DNA of 64,000 nt from Heligmosomoides polygyrus polygyrus (GCA_947396885.1 OX377206.1:50761631-50825630), one strand, 5' to 3'; positions 36,832 through 52,100 are shown, numbered from the stretch's first letter. Numbers and translations are program-made. Notes: generated from the letters alone by a model not told the origin.

Positions 36832-39800
36832 ACGACGTCTGCGACGCGTCTTCTGAATCCTGATGCAGGTTTGGCGACGACTGCGGCAGGATTCTTGAAT
36901 CGCAATATTTGCTGGATGACGAATTCGACACATATTCTGAATACCGATGCATGTTTTACGACGTATTCGGCACATATTCTGAACCCCGATGCAAGTTTGA
37001 CGACGTCTGCGACACGTTTCTTGAATCTCATTGTTTGCTGGACAACGTCTGCGGCACATACTCTGAAACCCAACGTTCGCTGTACGACGAATTCGGCACA
37101 TATTCTGAATCCAGACGCAGGTTTGATAACGTCAGCGACACGCCTTCTGAATACCGGAGCAGGTTTGGCCACGGCTACGGCAGGTTTCTTGAATCCCAAT
37201 GTTTGCTGGACGACGAATTCAGCACATATTCTGAATCCCTATGCAGGTTTGACGACGTCTGCGACGCGTCTTCTGAATCCTGATGCAGGTTTGGCGACGA
37301 CTGCGGCAGGATTCTTGAATCGCAATATTTGCTGGATGACGAATTCGACACATATTCTGAATACCGATGCATGTTTTACGACGTATTCGGCACATATTCT
37401 GAACCCCGATGCAAGTTTGACGACGTCTGCGACACGTTTCTTGAATCTCATTGTTTGCTGGACAACGTCTGCGGCACATACTCTGAAACCCAACGTTCGC
37501 TGTACGACGAATTCGGCACATATTCTGAATCCAGACGCAGGTTTGATAACGTCAGCGACACGCCTTCTGAATACCGGAGCAGGTTTGGCCACGGCTACGG
37601 CAGGTTTCTTGAATCCCAATGTTTGCTGGACGACGAATTCAGCACACATTCTGAATCCCTATGCAGGTTTGACGACGTCTGCGACACGTTTCTTGAATCT
37701 CATTGTTTGCTGGACAACGTCTGCGGCACATACTCTGAAACCCAACGTTCGCTGTACGACGAATTCGGCACATATTCTGAATCCAGACGCAGGTTTGATA
37801 ACGTCAGCGACACGCCTTCTGAATACCGGAGCAGGTTTGGCCACGGCTACGGCAGGTTTCTTGAATCCCAATGTTTGCTGGACGACGAATTCAGCACATA
37901 TTCTGAATCCCTATGCAGGTTTGACGACGTCTGCGACGCGTCTTCTGAATCCTGATGCAGGTTTGGCGACGACTGCGGCAGGATTCTTGAATCGCAATAT
38001 TTGCTGGATGACGAATTCGACACATATTCTGAATACCGATGCATGTTTTACGACGTATTCGGCACATATTCTGAACCCCGATGCAAGTTTGACGACGTCT
38101 GCGACACGTTTCTTGAATCTCATTGTTTGCTGGACAACGTCTGCGGCACATACTCTGAAACCCAACGTTCGCTGTACGACGAATTCGGCACATATTCTGA
38201 ATCCAGACGCAGGTTTGATAACGTCAGCGACACGCCTTCTGAATACCGGAGCAGGTTTGGCCACGGCTACGGCAGGTTTCTTGAATCCCAATGTTTGCTG
38301 GACGACGAATTCAGCACACATTCTGAATCCCTATGCAGGTTTGACGACGTCTGGGACACGTTTCTTGAATCTCATTGTTTGCTGGACAACGTCTGCGGCA
38401 CATACTCTGAAACCCAACGTTCGCTGTACGACGAATTCGGCACATATTCTGAATCCAGACGCAGGTTTGATAACGTCAGCGACACGCCTTCTGAATACCG
38501 GAGCAGGTTTGGCCACGGCTACGGCAGGTTTCTTGAATCCCAATGTTTGCTGGACGACGAATTCAGCACATATTCTGAATCCCTATGCAGGTTTGACGAC
38601 GTCTGCGACGCGTCTTCTGAATTCCGATGCTGGTTTGGCGACGACAGCAGCAGGATTCTTGATTCCCAGTGTTTGCTGGACGACGAATTCGGCACATATT
38701 CTGAATCCCGATGCATGTTTGACGACGTCTGCGACACTTATTCTGAATCCCGATGCATGTTTGGTAACCTCTGCGACACGTCTTCTGAATTCCGATGCAG
38801 GTTTGGCGACGACTGCAGCAGGATTCTTGATTCCCAGTGTTTGCTGGACGACGTATTCGGCACATATTCTGAACCCCGATGCAAGTTTGACGACGTCTGC
38901 GACACGTTTCTTGAATCTCATTGTTTGCTGGACAACGTCTGCGGCACATACTCTGAAACCCAACGTTCGCTGTACGACGAATTCGGCACATATTCTGAAT
39001 CCAGACGCAGGTTTGATAACGTCAGCGACACGCCTTCTGAATACCGGAGCAGGTTTGGCCACGGCTACGGCAGGTTTCTTGAATCCCAATGTTTGCTGGA
39101 CGACGAATTCAGCACATATTCTGAATCCCTATGCAGGTTTGACGACGTCTGCGACGCGTCTTCTGAATCCTGATGCAGGTTTGGCGACGACTGCGGCAGG
39201 ATTCTTGAATCGCAATATTTGCTGGATGACGAATTCGACACATATTCTGAATACCGATGCATGTTTTACGACGTATTCGGCACATATTCTGAACCCCGAT
39301 GCAAGTTTGACGACGTCTGCGACACGTTTCTTGAATCTCATTGTTTGCTGGACAACGTCTGCGGCACATACTCTGAAACCCAACGTTCGCTGTACGACGA
39401 ATTCGGCACATATTCTGAATCCAGACGCAGGTTTGATAACGTCAGCGACACGCCTTCTGAATACCGGAGCAGGTTTGGCCACGGCTACGGCAGGTTTCTT
39501 GAATCCCAATGTTTGCTGGACGACGAATTCAGCACATATTCTGAATCCCTATGCAGGTTTGATAACGTCAGCGACACGCCTTCTGAATACCGGAGCAGGT
39601 TTGGCCACGGCTACGGCAGGTTTCTTGATTCCCAGTGTTTGCTGGACGACGTATTCGGCACATATTCTGAACCCCGATGCAAGTTTGACGACGTCTGCGA
39701 CACGTTTCTTGAATCTCATTGTTTGCTGGACAACGTCTGCGGCACATACTCTGAAACCCAACGTTCGCTGGACGACGAATTCGGCACATATTCTGAATCC

Positions 39801-40178
39801 AGACGCAGGTTTGATAACGTCAGCGACACGCCTTCTGAATACCGGAGCAGGTTTGGCCACGGCTACGGCAGGTTTCTTGAATCCCAATGTTTGCTGGACG
39901 ACGAATTCAGCACACATTCTGAATCCCTATGCAGGTTTGACGACGTCTGCGACACGTTTCTTGAATCTCATTGTTTGCTGGACAACGTCTGCGGCACATA
40001 CTCTGAAACCCAACGTTCGCTGTACGACGAATTCGGCACATATTCTGAATCCAGACGCAGGTTTGATAACGTCAGCGACACGCCTTCTGAATACCGGAGC
40101 AGGTTTGGCCACGGCTACGGCAGGTTTCTTGAATCCCAATGTTTGCTGGACGACGAATTCAGCACATATTCTGAATCC

Positions 40179-41878
40179 CTATGCAGGTTTGACGACGTCT
40201 GCGACGCGTCTTCTGAATCCTGATGCAGGTTTGGCGACGACTGCGGCAGGATTCTTGAATCGCAATATTTGCTGGATGACGAATTCGACACATATTCTGA
40301 ATACCGATGCATGTTTTACGACGTATTCGGCACATATTCTGAACCCCGATGCAAGTTTGACGACGTCTGCGACACGTTTCTTGAATCTCATTGTTTGCTG
40401 GACAACGTCTGCGGCACATACTCTGAAACCCAACGTTCGCTGTACGACGAATTCGGCACATATTCTGAATCCAGACGCAGGTTTGATAACGTCAGCGACA
40501 CGCCTTCTGAATACCGGTGCAGGTTTGGCCACGGCTACGGCAGGTTTCTTGAATCCCAATGTTTGCTGGACGACGAATTCAGCACATATTCTGAATCCCT
40601 ATGCAGGTTTGACGACGTCTGCGACGCGTCTTCTGAATCCTGATGCAGGTTTGGCGACGACTGCGGCTGGATTCTTGAATCGCAATATTTGCTGGATGAC
40701 GAATTCGACACATATTCTGAATACCGATGCATGTTTTACGACGTATTCGGCACATATTCTGAACCCCGATGCAAGTTTGACGACGTCTGCGACACGTTTC
40801 TTGAATCTCATTGTTTGCTGGACAACGTCTGCGGCACATACTCTGAAACCCAACGTTCGCTGTACGACGAATTCGGCACATATTCTGAATCCAGACGCAG
40901 GTTTGATAACGTCAGCGACACGCCTTCTGAATACCGGAGCAGGTTTGGCCACGGCTACGGCAGGTTTCTTGAATCCCAATGTTTGCTGGACGACGAATTC
41001 AGCACATATTCTGAATCCCTATGCAGGTTTGACGACGTCTGCGACGCGTCTTCTGAATCCTGATGCAGGTTTGGCGACGACTGCGGCTGGATTCTTGAAT
41101 CGCAATATTTGCTGGATGACGAATTCGACACATATTCTGAATACCGATGCATGTTTTACGACGTATTCGGCACATATTCTGAACCCCGATGCAAGTTTGA
41201 CGACGTCTGCGACACGTTTCTTGAATCTCATTGTTTGCTGGACAACGTCTGCGGCACATACTCTGAAACCCAACGTTCGCTGTACGACGAATTCGGCACA
41301 TATTCTGAATCCAGACGCAGGTTTGATAACGTCAGCGACACGCCTTCTGAATACCGGAGCAGGTTTGGCCACGGCTACGGCAGGTTTCTTGAATCCCAAT
41401 GTTTGCTGGACGACGAATTCAGCACATATTCTGAATCCCTATGCAGGTTTGACGACGGCTGCGACGCGTCTTCTGAATCCTGATGCAGGTTTGGCGACGA
41501 CTGCGGCAGGATTCTTGAATCGCAATATTTGCTGGATGACGATTTCGACACATATTCTGAATACCGATGCATGTTTTACGACGTATTCGGCACATATTCT
41601 GAACCCCGATGCAAGTTTGACGACGTCTGCGACACGTTTCTTGAATCTCATTGTTTGCTGGACAACGTCTGCGGCACATACTCTGAAACCCAACGTTCGC
41701 TGTACGACGAATTCGGCACATATTCTGAATCCAGACGCAGGTTTGATAACGTCAGCGACACGCCTTCTGAATACCGGAGCAGGTTTGGCCACGGCTACGG
41801 CAGGTTTCTTGAATCCCAATGTTTGCTGGACGACGAATTCAGCACATATCCTGAATCCCTATGCAGGTTTGACGACGT
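40179..41878. repeat. Array B zone 2: uniform 420-bp HORs
   Basis: Consecutive 420-bp copies occur without other lengths. Two neighbouring copies share the private change GCGGCTGGATTC (about 40673 and 41093) for the usual GCGGCAGGATTC. This shows that the HOR as a unit was duplicated in tandem after the mutation arose. Confidence 0.85.
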
Positions 41879-43180
41879 CTGCGACGCGTCTTCTGAATCC
41901 TGATGCAGGTTTGGCGACGACTGCGGCAGGTTTCTTGAATCCCAATGTTTGCTGGACGACGAATTCAGCACAAATTCTGAATCCCTATGCAGGTTTGACG
42001 ACGTCTGCGACGCGTCTTCTGAATCCTGATGCAGGTTTGGCGACGACTGCAGCAGGATTCTTGAATCGCAATATTTGCTGGATGACGAATTCGACACATA
42101 TTCTGAATACCGATGCATGTTTTACGACGTATTCGGCACATATTCTGAACCCCGATGCAAGTTTGACGACGTCTGCGACACGTTTCTTGAATCTCATTGT
42201 TTGCTGGACAACGTCTGCGGCACATACTCTGAAACCCAACGTTCGCTGTACGACGAATTCGGCACATATTCTGAATCCAGACGCAGGTTTGATAACGTCA
42301 GCGACACGCCTTCTGAATACCGGAGCAGGTTTGGCCACGGCTACGGCAGGTTTCTTGAATCCCAATGTTTGCTGGACGACGAATTCAGCACATATTCTGA
42401 ATCCCTATGCAGGTTTGACGACGTCTGCGACGCGTCTTCTGAATCCTGATGCAGGTTTGGCGACGACTGCGGCAGGATTCTTGAATCGCAATATTTGCTG
42501 GATGACGAATTCGACACATATTCTGAATACCGATGCATGTTTTACGACGTATTCGGCACATATTCTGAACCCCGATGCAAGTTTGACGACGTCTGCGACA
42601 CGTTTCTTGAATCTCATTGTTTGCTGGACAACGTCTGCGGCACATACTCTGAAACCCAACGTTCGCTGTACGACGAATTCGGCACATATTCTGAATCCAG
42701 ACGCAGGTTTGATAACGTCAGCGACACGCCTTCTGAATACCGGAGCAGGTTTGGCCACGGCTACGGCAGGTTTCTTGAATCCCAATGTTTGCTGGACGAC
42801 GAATTCAGCACATATTCTGAATCCCTATGCAGGTTTGACGACGTCTGCGACGCGTCTTCTGAATCCTGATGCAGGTTTGGCGACGACTGCGGCAGGATTC
42901 TTGAATCGCAATATTTGCTGGATGACGAATTCGACACATATTCTGAATACCGATGCATGTTTTACGACGTATTCGGCACATATTCTGAACCCCGATGCAA
43001 GTTTGACGACGTCTGCGACACGTTTCTTGAATCTCATTGTTTGCTGGACAACGTCTGCGGCACATACTCTGAAACCCAACGTTCGCTGTACGACGAATTC
43101 GGCACATATTCTGAATCCAGACGCAGGTTTGATAACGTCAGCGACACGCCTTCTGAATACCGGAGCAGGTTTGGCCACGG

Positions 43181-45490
43181 CTACGGCAGGTTTCTTGAAT
43201 CCCAATGTTTGCTGGACGACGAATTCAGCACATATTCTGAATCCCTATGCAGGTTTGACGACGTCTGCGACGCGTCTTCTGAATCCTGATGCAGGTTTGG
43301 CGACGACTGCGGCAGGATTCTTGAATCGCAATATTTGCTGGATGACGATTTCGACACATATTCTGAATACCGATGCATGTTTTACGACGTATTCGGCACA
43401 TATTCTGAACCCCGATGCAAGTTTGACGACGTCTGCGACACGTTTCTTGAATCTCATTGTTTGCTGGACAACGTCTGCGGCACATACTCTGAAACCCAAC
43501 GTTCGCTGTACGACGAATTCGGCACATATTCTGAATCCAGACGCAGGTTTGATAACGTCAGCGACACGCCTTCTGAATACCGGAGCAGGTTTGGCCACGG
43601 CTACGGCAGGTTTCTTGAATCCCAATGTTTGCTGGACGACGAATTCAGCACATATCCTGAATCCCTATGCAGGTTTGACGACGTCTGCGACGCGTCTTCT
43701 GAATCCTGATGCAGGTTTGGCGACGACTGCGGCAGGTTTCTTGAATCCCAATGTTTGCTGGACGACGAATTCAGCACAAATTCTGAATCCCTATGCAGGT
43801 TTGACGACGTCTGCGACGCGTCTTCTGAATCCTGATGCAGGTTTGGCGACGACTGCAGCAGGATTCTTGATTCCCAGTGTTTGCTGGACGACGTATTCGG
43901 CACATATTCTGAACCCCGATGCAAGTTTGACGACGTCTGCGATACGTTTCTTGAATCTCATTGTTTGCTGGACAACGTCTGCGGCACATACTCTGAAACC
44001 CAACGTTCGCTGTACGACGAATTCGGCACATATTCTGAATCCAGACGCAGGTTTGATAACGTCAGCGGCACGCCTTCTGAATACCGGAGCAGGTTTGGCC
44101 ACGGCTACGGCAGGTTTCTTGAATCCCAATGTTTGCTGGACGACGAATTCAGCACATATTCTGAATCCCTATGCAGGTTTGACGACGTCTGCGACGCGTC
44201 TTCTGAATCCTGATGCAGGTTTGGCGACGACTGCGGCAGGATTCTTGAATCGCAATATTTGCTGGATGACGAATTCGACACATATTCTGAATACCGATGC
44301 ATGTTTTACGACGTATTCGGCACATATTCTGAACCCCGATGCAAGTTTGACGACGTCTGCGACACGTTTCTTGAATCTCATTGTTTGCTGGACAACGTCT
44401 GCGGCACATACTCTGAAACCCAACGTTCGCTGTACGACGAATTCGGCACATATTCTGAATCCAGACGCAGGTTTGATAACGTCAGCGGCACGCCTTCTGA
44501 ATACCGGAGCAGGTTTGGCCACGGCTACGGCAGGTTTCTTGAATCCCAATGTTTGCTGGACGACGAATTCAGCACATATCCTGAATCCCTATGCAGGTTT
44601 GACGACGTCTGCGACGCGTCTTCTGAATCCTGATGCAGGTTTGGCGACGACTGCGGCAGGTTTCTTGAATCCCAATGTTTGCTGGACGACGAATTCAGCA
44701 CATATTCTGAATCCCTATGCAGGTTTGACGACGTCTGCGACGCGTCTTCTGAATCCTGATGCAGGTTTGGCGACGACTGCGGCAGGATTCTTGAATCGCA
44801 ATATTTGCTGGATGACGAATTCGACACATATTCTGAATACCGATGCATGTTTTACGACGTATTCGGCACATATTCTGAACCCCGATGCAAGTTTGACGAC
44901 GTCTGCGACACGTTTCTTGAATCTCATTGTTTGCTGGACAACGTCTGCGGCACATACTCTGAAACCCAACGTTCGCTGTACGACGAATTCGGCACATATT
45001 CTGAATCCAGACGCAGGTTTGATAACGTCAGCGACACGCCTTCTGAATACCGGAGCAGGTTTGGCCACGGCTACGGCAGGTTTCTTGAATCCCAATGTTT
45101 GCTGGACGACGAATTCAGCACATATTCTGAATCCCTATGCAGGTTTGACGACGTCTGCGACGCGTCTTCTGAATCCTGATGCAGGTTTGGCGACGACTGC
45201 GGCAGGATTCTTGAATCGCAATATTTGCTGGATGACGAATTCGACACATATTCTGAATACCGATGCATGTTTTACGACGTATTCGGCACATATTCTGAAC
45301 CCCGATGCAAGTTTGACGACGTCTGCGACACGTTTCTTGAATCTCATTGTTTGCTGGACAACGTCTGCGGCACATACTCTGAAACCCAACGTTCGCTGTA
45401 CGACGAATTCGGCACATATTCTGAATCCAGACGCAGGTTTGATAACGTCAGCGACACGCCTTCTGAATACCGGAGCAGGTTTGGCCACGG
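43181..45490. repeat. 2310-bp super-HOR unit, first example
   Basis: The unit consists of HORs of 420, 504, 420, 546 and 420 bp. It is marked by ATGACGATTTCGACAC in place of ATGACGAATTCGACAC. The marker recurs in HORs starting at 41375, 43181, 45491, 46835, 49145 and 51035, spaced 1806, 2310, 1344, 2310 and 1890 bp. The 1344-bp unit lacks a 546 + 420 pair and the 1890-bp unit lacks one 420-bp HOR. Confidence 0.8.
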
Positions 45491-46834
45491 CTACGGCAGG
45501 TTTCTTGAATCCCAATGTTTGCTGGACGACGAATTCAGCACATATTCTGAATCCCTATGCAGGTTTGACGACGTCTGCGACGCGTCTTCTGAATCCTGAT
45601 GCAGGTTTGGCGACGACTGCGGCAGGATTCTTGAATCGCAATATTTGCTGGATGACGATTTCGACACATATTCTGAATACCGATGCATGTTTTACGACGT
45701 ATTCGGCACATATTCTGAACCCCGATGCAAGTTTGACGACGTCTGCGACACGTTTCTTGAATCTCATTGTTTGCTGGACAACGTCTGCGGCACATACTCT
45801 GAAACCCAACGTTCGCTGTACGACGAATTCGGCACATATTCTGAATCCAGACGCAGGTTTGATAACGTCAGCGACACGCCTTCTGAATACCGGAGCAGGT
45901 TTGGCCACGGCTACGGCAGGTTTCTTGAATCCCAATGTTTGCTGGACGACGAATTCAGCACATATCCTGAATCCCTATGCAGGTTTGACGACGTCTGCGA
46001 CGCGTCTTCTGAATCCTGATGCAGGTTTGGCGACGACTGCGGCAGGTTTCTTGAATCCCAATGTTTGCTGGACGACGAATTCAGCACAAATTCTGAATCC
46101 CTATGCAGGTTTGACGACGTCTGCGACGCGTCTTCTGAATCCTGATGCAGGTTTGGCGACGACTGCAGCAGGATTCTTGATTCCCAGTGTTTGCTGGACG
46201 ACGTATTCGGCACATATTCTGAACCCCGATGCAAGTTTGACGACGTCTGCGACACGTTTCTTGAATCTCATTGTTTGCTGGACAACGTCTGCGGCACATA
46301 CTCTGAAACCCAACGTTCGCTGTACGACGAATTCGGCACATATTCTGAATCCAGACGCAGGTTTGATAACGTCAGCGGCACGCCTTCTGAATACCGGAGC
46401 AGGTTTGGCCACGGCTACGGCAGGTTTCTTGAATCCCAATGTTTGCTGGACGACGAATTCAGCACATATTCTGAATCCCTATGCAGGTTTGACGACGTCT
46501 GCGACGCGTCTTCTGAATCCTGATGCAGGTTTGGCGACGACTGCGGCAGGATTCTTGAATCGCAATATTTGCTGGATGACGAATTCGACACATATTCTGA
46601 ATACCGATGCATGTTTTACGACGTATTCGGCACATATTCTGAACCCCGATGCAAGTTTGACGACGTCTGCGACACGTTTCTTGAATCTCATTGTTTGCTG
46701 GACAACGTCTGCGGCACATACTCTGAAACCCAACGTTCGCTGTACGACGAATTCGGCACATATTCTGAATCCAGACGCAGGTTTGATAACGTCAGCGACA
46801 CGCCTTCTGAATACCGGAGCAGGTTTGGCCACGG

Positions 46835-49144
46835 CTACGGCAGGTTTCTTGAATCCCAATGTTTGCTGGACGACGAATTCAGCACATATTCTGAATCCCT
46901 ATGCAGGTTTGACGACGTCTGCGACGCGTCTTCTGAATCCTGATGCAGGTTTGGCGACGACTGCGGCAGGATTCTTGAATCGCAATATTTGCTGGATGAC
47001 GATTTCGACACATATTCTGAATACCGATGCATGTTTTACGACGTATTCGGCACATATTCTGAACCCCGATGCAAGTTTGACGACGTCTGCGACACGTTTC
47101 TTGAATCTCATTGTTTGCTGGACAACGTCTGCGGCACATACTCTGAAACCCAACGTTCGCTGTACGACGAATTCGGCACATATTCTGAATCCAGACGCAG
47201 GTTTGATAACGTCAGCGACACGCCTTCTGAATACCGGAGCAGGTTTGGCCACGGCTACGGCAGGTTTCTTGAATCCCAATGTTTGCTGGACGACGAATTC
47301 AGCACATATCCTGAATCCCTATGCAGGTTTGACGACGTCTGCGACGCGTCTTCTGAATCCTGATGCAGGTTTGGCGACGACTGCGGCAGGTTTCTTGAAT
47401 CCCAATGTTTGCTGGACGACGAATTCAGCACAAATTCTGAATCCCTATGCAGGTTTGACGACGTCTGCGACGCGTCTTCTGAATCCTGATGCAGGTTTGG
47501 CGACGACTGCAGCAGGATTCTTGATTCCCAGTGTTTGCTGGACGACGTATTCGGCACATATTCTGAACCCCGATGCAAGTTTGACGACGTCTGCGACACG
47601 TTTCTTGAATCTCATTGTTTGCTGGACAACGTCTGCGGCACATACTCTGAAACCCAACGTTCGCTGTACGACGAATTCGGCACATATTCTGAATCCAGAC
47701 GCAGGTTTGATAACGTCAGCGGCACGCCTTCTGAATACCGGAGCAGGTTTGGCCACGGCTACGGCAGGTTTCTTGAATCCCAATGTTTGCTGGACGACGA
47801 ATTCAGCACATATTCTGAATCCCTATGCAGGTTTGACGACGTCTGCGACGCGTCTTCTGAATCCTGATGCAGGTTTGGCGACGACTGCGGCAGGATTCTT
47901 GAATCGCAATATTTGCTGGATGACGAATTCGACACATATTCTGAATACCGATGCATGTTTTACGACGTATTCGGCACATATTCTGAACCCCGATGCAAGT
48001 TTGACGACGTCTGCGACACGTTTCTTGAATCTCATTGTTTGCTGGACAACGTCTGCGGCACATACTCTGAAACCCAACGTTCGCTGTACGACGAATTCGG
48101 CACATATTCTGAATCCAGACGCAGGTTTGATAACGTCAGCGGCACGCCTTCTGAATACCGGAGCAGGTTTGGCCACGGCTACGGCAGGTTTCTTGAATCC
48201 CAATGTTTGCTGGACGACGAATTCAGCACATATCCTGAATCCCTATGCAGGTTTGACGACGTCTGCGACGCGTCTTCTGAATCCTGATGCAGGTTTGGCG
48301 ACGACTGCGGCAGGTTTCTTGAATCCCAATGTTTGCTGGACGACGAATTCAGCACATATTCTGAATCCCTATGCAGGTTTGACGACGTCTGCGACGCGTC
48401 TTCTGAATCCTGATGCAGGTTTGGCGACGACTGCGGCAGGATTCTTGAATCGCAATATTTGCTGGATGACGAATTCGACACATATTCTGAATACCGATGC
48501 ATGTTTTACGACGTATTCGGCACATATTCTGAACCCCGATGCAAGTTTGACGACGTCTGCGACACGTTTCTTGAATCTCATTGTTTGCTGGACAACGTCT
48601 GCGGCACATACTCTGAAACCCAACGTTCGCTGTACGACGAATTCGGCACATATTCTGAATCCAGACGCAGGTTTGATAACGTCAGCGACACGCCTTCTGA
48701 ATACCGGAGCAGGTTTGGCCACGGCTACGGCAGGTTTCTTGAATCCCAATGTTTGCTGGACGACGAATTCAGCACATATTCTGAATCCCTATGCAGGTTT
48801 GACGACGTCTGCGACGCGTCTTCTGAATCCTGATGCAGGTTTGGCGACGACTGCGGCAGGATTCTTGAATCGCAATATTTGCTGGATGACGAATTCGACA
48901 CATATTCTGAATACCGATGCATGTTTTACGACGTATTCGGCACATATTCTGAACCCCGATGCAAGTTTGACGACGTCTGCGACACGTTTCTTGAATCTCA
49001 TTGTTTGCTGGACAACGTCTGCGGCACATACTCTGAAACCCAACGTTCGCTGTACGACGAATTCGGCACATATTCTGAATCCAGACGCAGGTTTGATAAC
49101 GTCAGCGACACGCCTTCTGAATACCGGAGCAGGTTTGGCCACGG
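46835..49144. repeat. 2310-bp super-HOR unit, second example
   Basis: This has the same order of 420, 504, 420, 546 and 420 bp as 43181-45490, and the same marker. It lies 3654 bp downstream, which is 2310 + 1344, so the pair (long unit, short unit) may itself have been duplicated. Confidence 0.78.
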
Positions 49145-52100
49145 CTACGGCAGGTTTCTTGAATCCCAATGTTTGCTGGACGACGAATTCAGCACATATT
49201 CTGAATCCCTATGCAGGTTTGACGACGTCTGCGACGCGTCTTCTGAATCCTGATGCAGGTTTGGCGACGACTGCGGCAGGATTCTTGAATCGCAATATTT
49301 GCTGGATGACGATTTCGACACATATTCTGAATACCGATGCATGTTTTACGACGTATTCGGCACATATTCTGAACCCCGATGCAAGTTTGACGACGTCTGC
49401 GACACGTTTCTTGAATCTCATTGTTTGCTGGACAACGTCTGCGGCACATACTCTGAAACCCAACGTTCGCTGTACGACGAATTCGGCACATATTCTGAAT
49501 CCAGACGCAGGTTTGATAACGTCAGCGACACGCCTTCTGAATACCGGAGCAGGTTTGGCCACGGCTACGGCAGGTTTCTTGAATCCCAATGTTTGCTGGA
49601 CGACGAATTCAGCACATATCCTGAATCCCTATGCAGGTTTGACGACGTCTGCGACGCGTCTTCTGAATCCTGATGCAGGTTTGGCGACGACTGCGGCAGG
49701 TTTCTTGAATCCCAATGTTTGCTGGACGACGAATTCAGCACAAATTCTGAATCCCTATGCAGGTTTGACGACGTCTGCGACGCGTCTTCTGAATCCTGAT
49801 GCAGGTTTGGCGACGACTGCAGCAGGATTCTTGATTCCCAGTGTTTGCTGGACGACGTATTCGGCACATATTCTGAACCCCGATGCAAGTTTGACGACGT
49901 CTGCGACACGTTTCTTGAATCTCATTGTTTGCTGGACAACGTCTGCGGCACATACTCTGAAACCCAACGTTCGCTGTACGACGAATTCGGCACATATTCT
50001 GAATCCAGACGCAGGTTTGATAACGTCAGCGACACGCCTTCTGAATACCGGAGCAGGTTTGGCCACGGCTACGGCAGGTTTCTTGAATCCCAATGTTTGC
50101 TGGACGACGAATTCAGCACATATTCTGAATCCCTATGCAGGTTTGACGACGTCTGCGACGCGTCTTCTGAATCCTGATGCAGGTTTGGCGACGACTGCGG
50201 CAGGATTCTTGAATCGCAATATTTGCTGGATGACGAATTCGACACATATTCTGAATACCGATGCATGTTTTACGACGTATTCGGCACATATTCTGAACCC
50301 CGATGCAAGTTTGACGACGTCTGCGACACGTTTCTTGAATCTCATTGTTTGCTGGACAACGTCTGCGGCACATACTCTGAAACCCAACGTTCGCTGTACG
50401 ACGAATTCGGCACATATTCTGAATCCAGACGCAGGTTTGATAACGTCAGCGGCACGCCTTCTGAATACCGGAGCAGGTTTGGCCACGGCTACGGCAGGTT
50501 TCTTGAATCCCAATGTTTGCTGGACGACGAATTCAGCACATATCCTGAATCCCTATGCAGGTTTGACGACGTCTGCGACGCGTCTTCTGAATCCTGATGC
50601 AGGTTTGGCGACGACTGCGGCAGGTTTCTTGAATCCCAATGTTTGCTGGACGACGAATTCAGCACATATTCTGAATCCCTATGCAGGTTTGACGACGTCT
50701 GCGACGCGTCTTCTGAATCCTGATGCAGGTTTGGCGACGACTGCGGCAGGATTCTTGAATCGCAATATTTGCTGGATGACGAATTCGACACATATTCTGA
50801 ATACCGATGCATGTTTTACGACGTATTCGGCACATATTCTGAACCCCGATGCAAGTTTGACGACGTCTGCGACACGTTTCTTGAATCTCATTGTTTGCTG
50901 GACAACGTCTGCGGCACATACTCTGAAACCCAACGTTCGCTGTACGACGAATTCGGCACATATTCTGAATCCAGACGCAGGTTTGATAACGTCAGCGACA
51001 CGCCTTCTGAATACCGGAGCAGGTTTGGCCACGGCTACGGCAGGTTTCTTGAATCCCAATGTTTGCTGGACGACGAATTCAGCACATATTCTGAATCCCT
51101 ATGCAGGTTTGACGACGTCTGCGACGCGTCTTCTGAATCCTGATGCAGGTTTGGCGACGACTGCGGCAGGATTCTTGAATCGCAATATTTGCTGGATGAC
51201 GATTTCGACACATATTCTGAATACCGATGCATGTTTTACGACGTATTCGGCACATATTCTGAACCCCGATGCAAGTTTGACGACGTCTGCGACACGTTTC
51301 TTGAATCTCATTGTTTGCTGGACAACGTCTGCGGCACATACTCTGAAACCCAACGTTCGCTGTACGACGAATTCGGCACATATTCTGAATCCAGACGCAG
51401 GTTTGATAACGTCAGCGACACGCCTTCTGAATACCGGAGCAGGTTTGGCCACGGCTACGGCAGGTTTCTTGAATCCCAATGTTTGCTGGACGACGAATTC
51501 AGCACATATCCTGAATCCCTATGCAGGTTTGACGACGTCTGCGACGCGTCTTCTGAATCCTGATGCAGGTTTGGCGACGACTGCGGCAGGTTTCTTGAAT
51601 CCCAATGTTTGCTGGACGACGAATTCAGCACAAATTCTGAATCCCTATGCAGGTTTGACGACGTCTGCGACGCGTCTTCTGAATCCTGATGCAGGTTTGG
51701 CGACGACTGCAGCAGGATTCTTGATTCCCAGTGTTTGCTGGACGACGTATTCGGCACATATTCTGAACCCCGATGCAAGTTTGACGACGTCTGCGACACG
51801 TTTCTTGAATCTCATTGTTTGCTGGACAACGTCTGCGGCACATACTCTGAAACCCAACGTTCGCTGTACGACGAATTCGGCACATATTCTGAATCCAGAC
51901 GCAGGTTTGATAACGTCAGCGGCACGCCTTCTGAATACCGGAGCAGGTTTGGCCACGGCTACGGCAGGTTTCTTGAATCCCAATGTTTGCTGGACGACGA
52001 ATTCAGCACATATTCTGAATCCCTATGCAGGTTTGACGACGTCTGCGACGCGTCTTCTGAATCCTGATGCAGGTTTGGCGACGACTGCGGCAGGATTCTT

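Larger units (their letters stand above)
35402..40178. repeat. Array B zone 1: irregular HORs next to the gap
   Basis: HOR lengths here are mixed: 420, 294, 252, 546 and 378 bp. The 252-bp versions (for example 37659-37910 and 38331-38582) jump from the tenth monomer straight to the fifth, losing four monomers. The irregularity contrasts with the rest of the array. Edges of tandem arrays are often less homogeneous, so this may be the older flank, but the gap prevents certainty. Confidence 0.85.

Noticed and set aside
38001..39173. 390-codon acidic ORF on the plus strand and many 110-126 codon ORFs in other frames of array B
   Set aside because: These are other registers of the same 42-bp repeat and end at a TGA or TAG that recurs once per HOR. 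Long ORFs in five of six frames show they are a property of the repeat length and composition.
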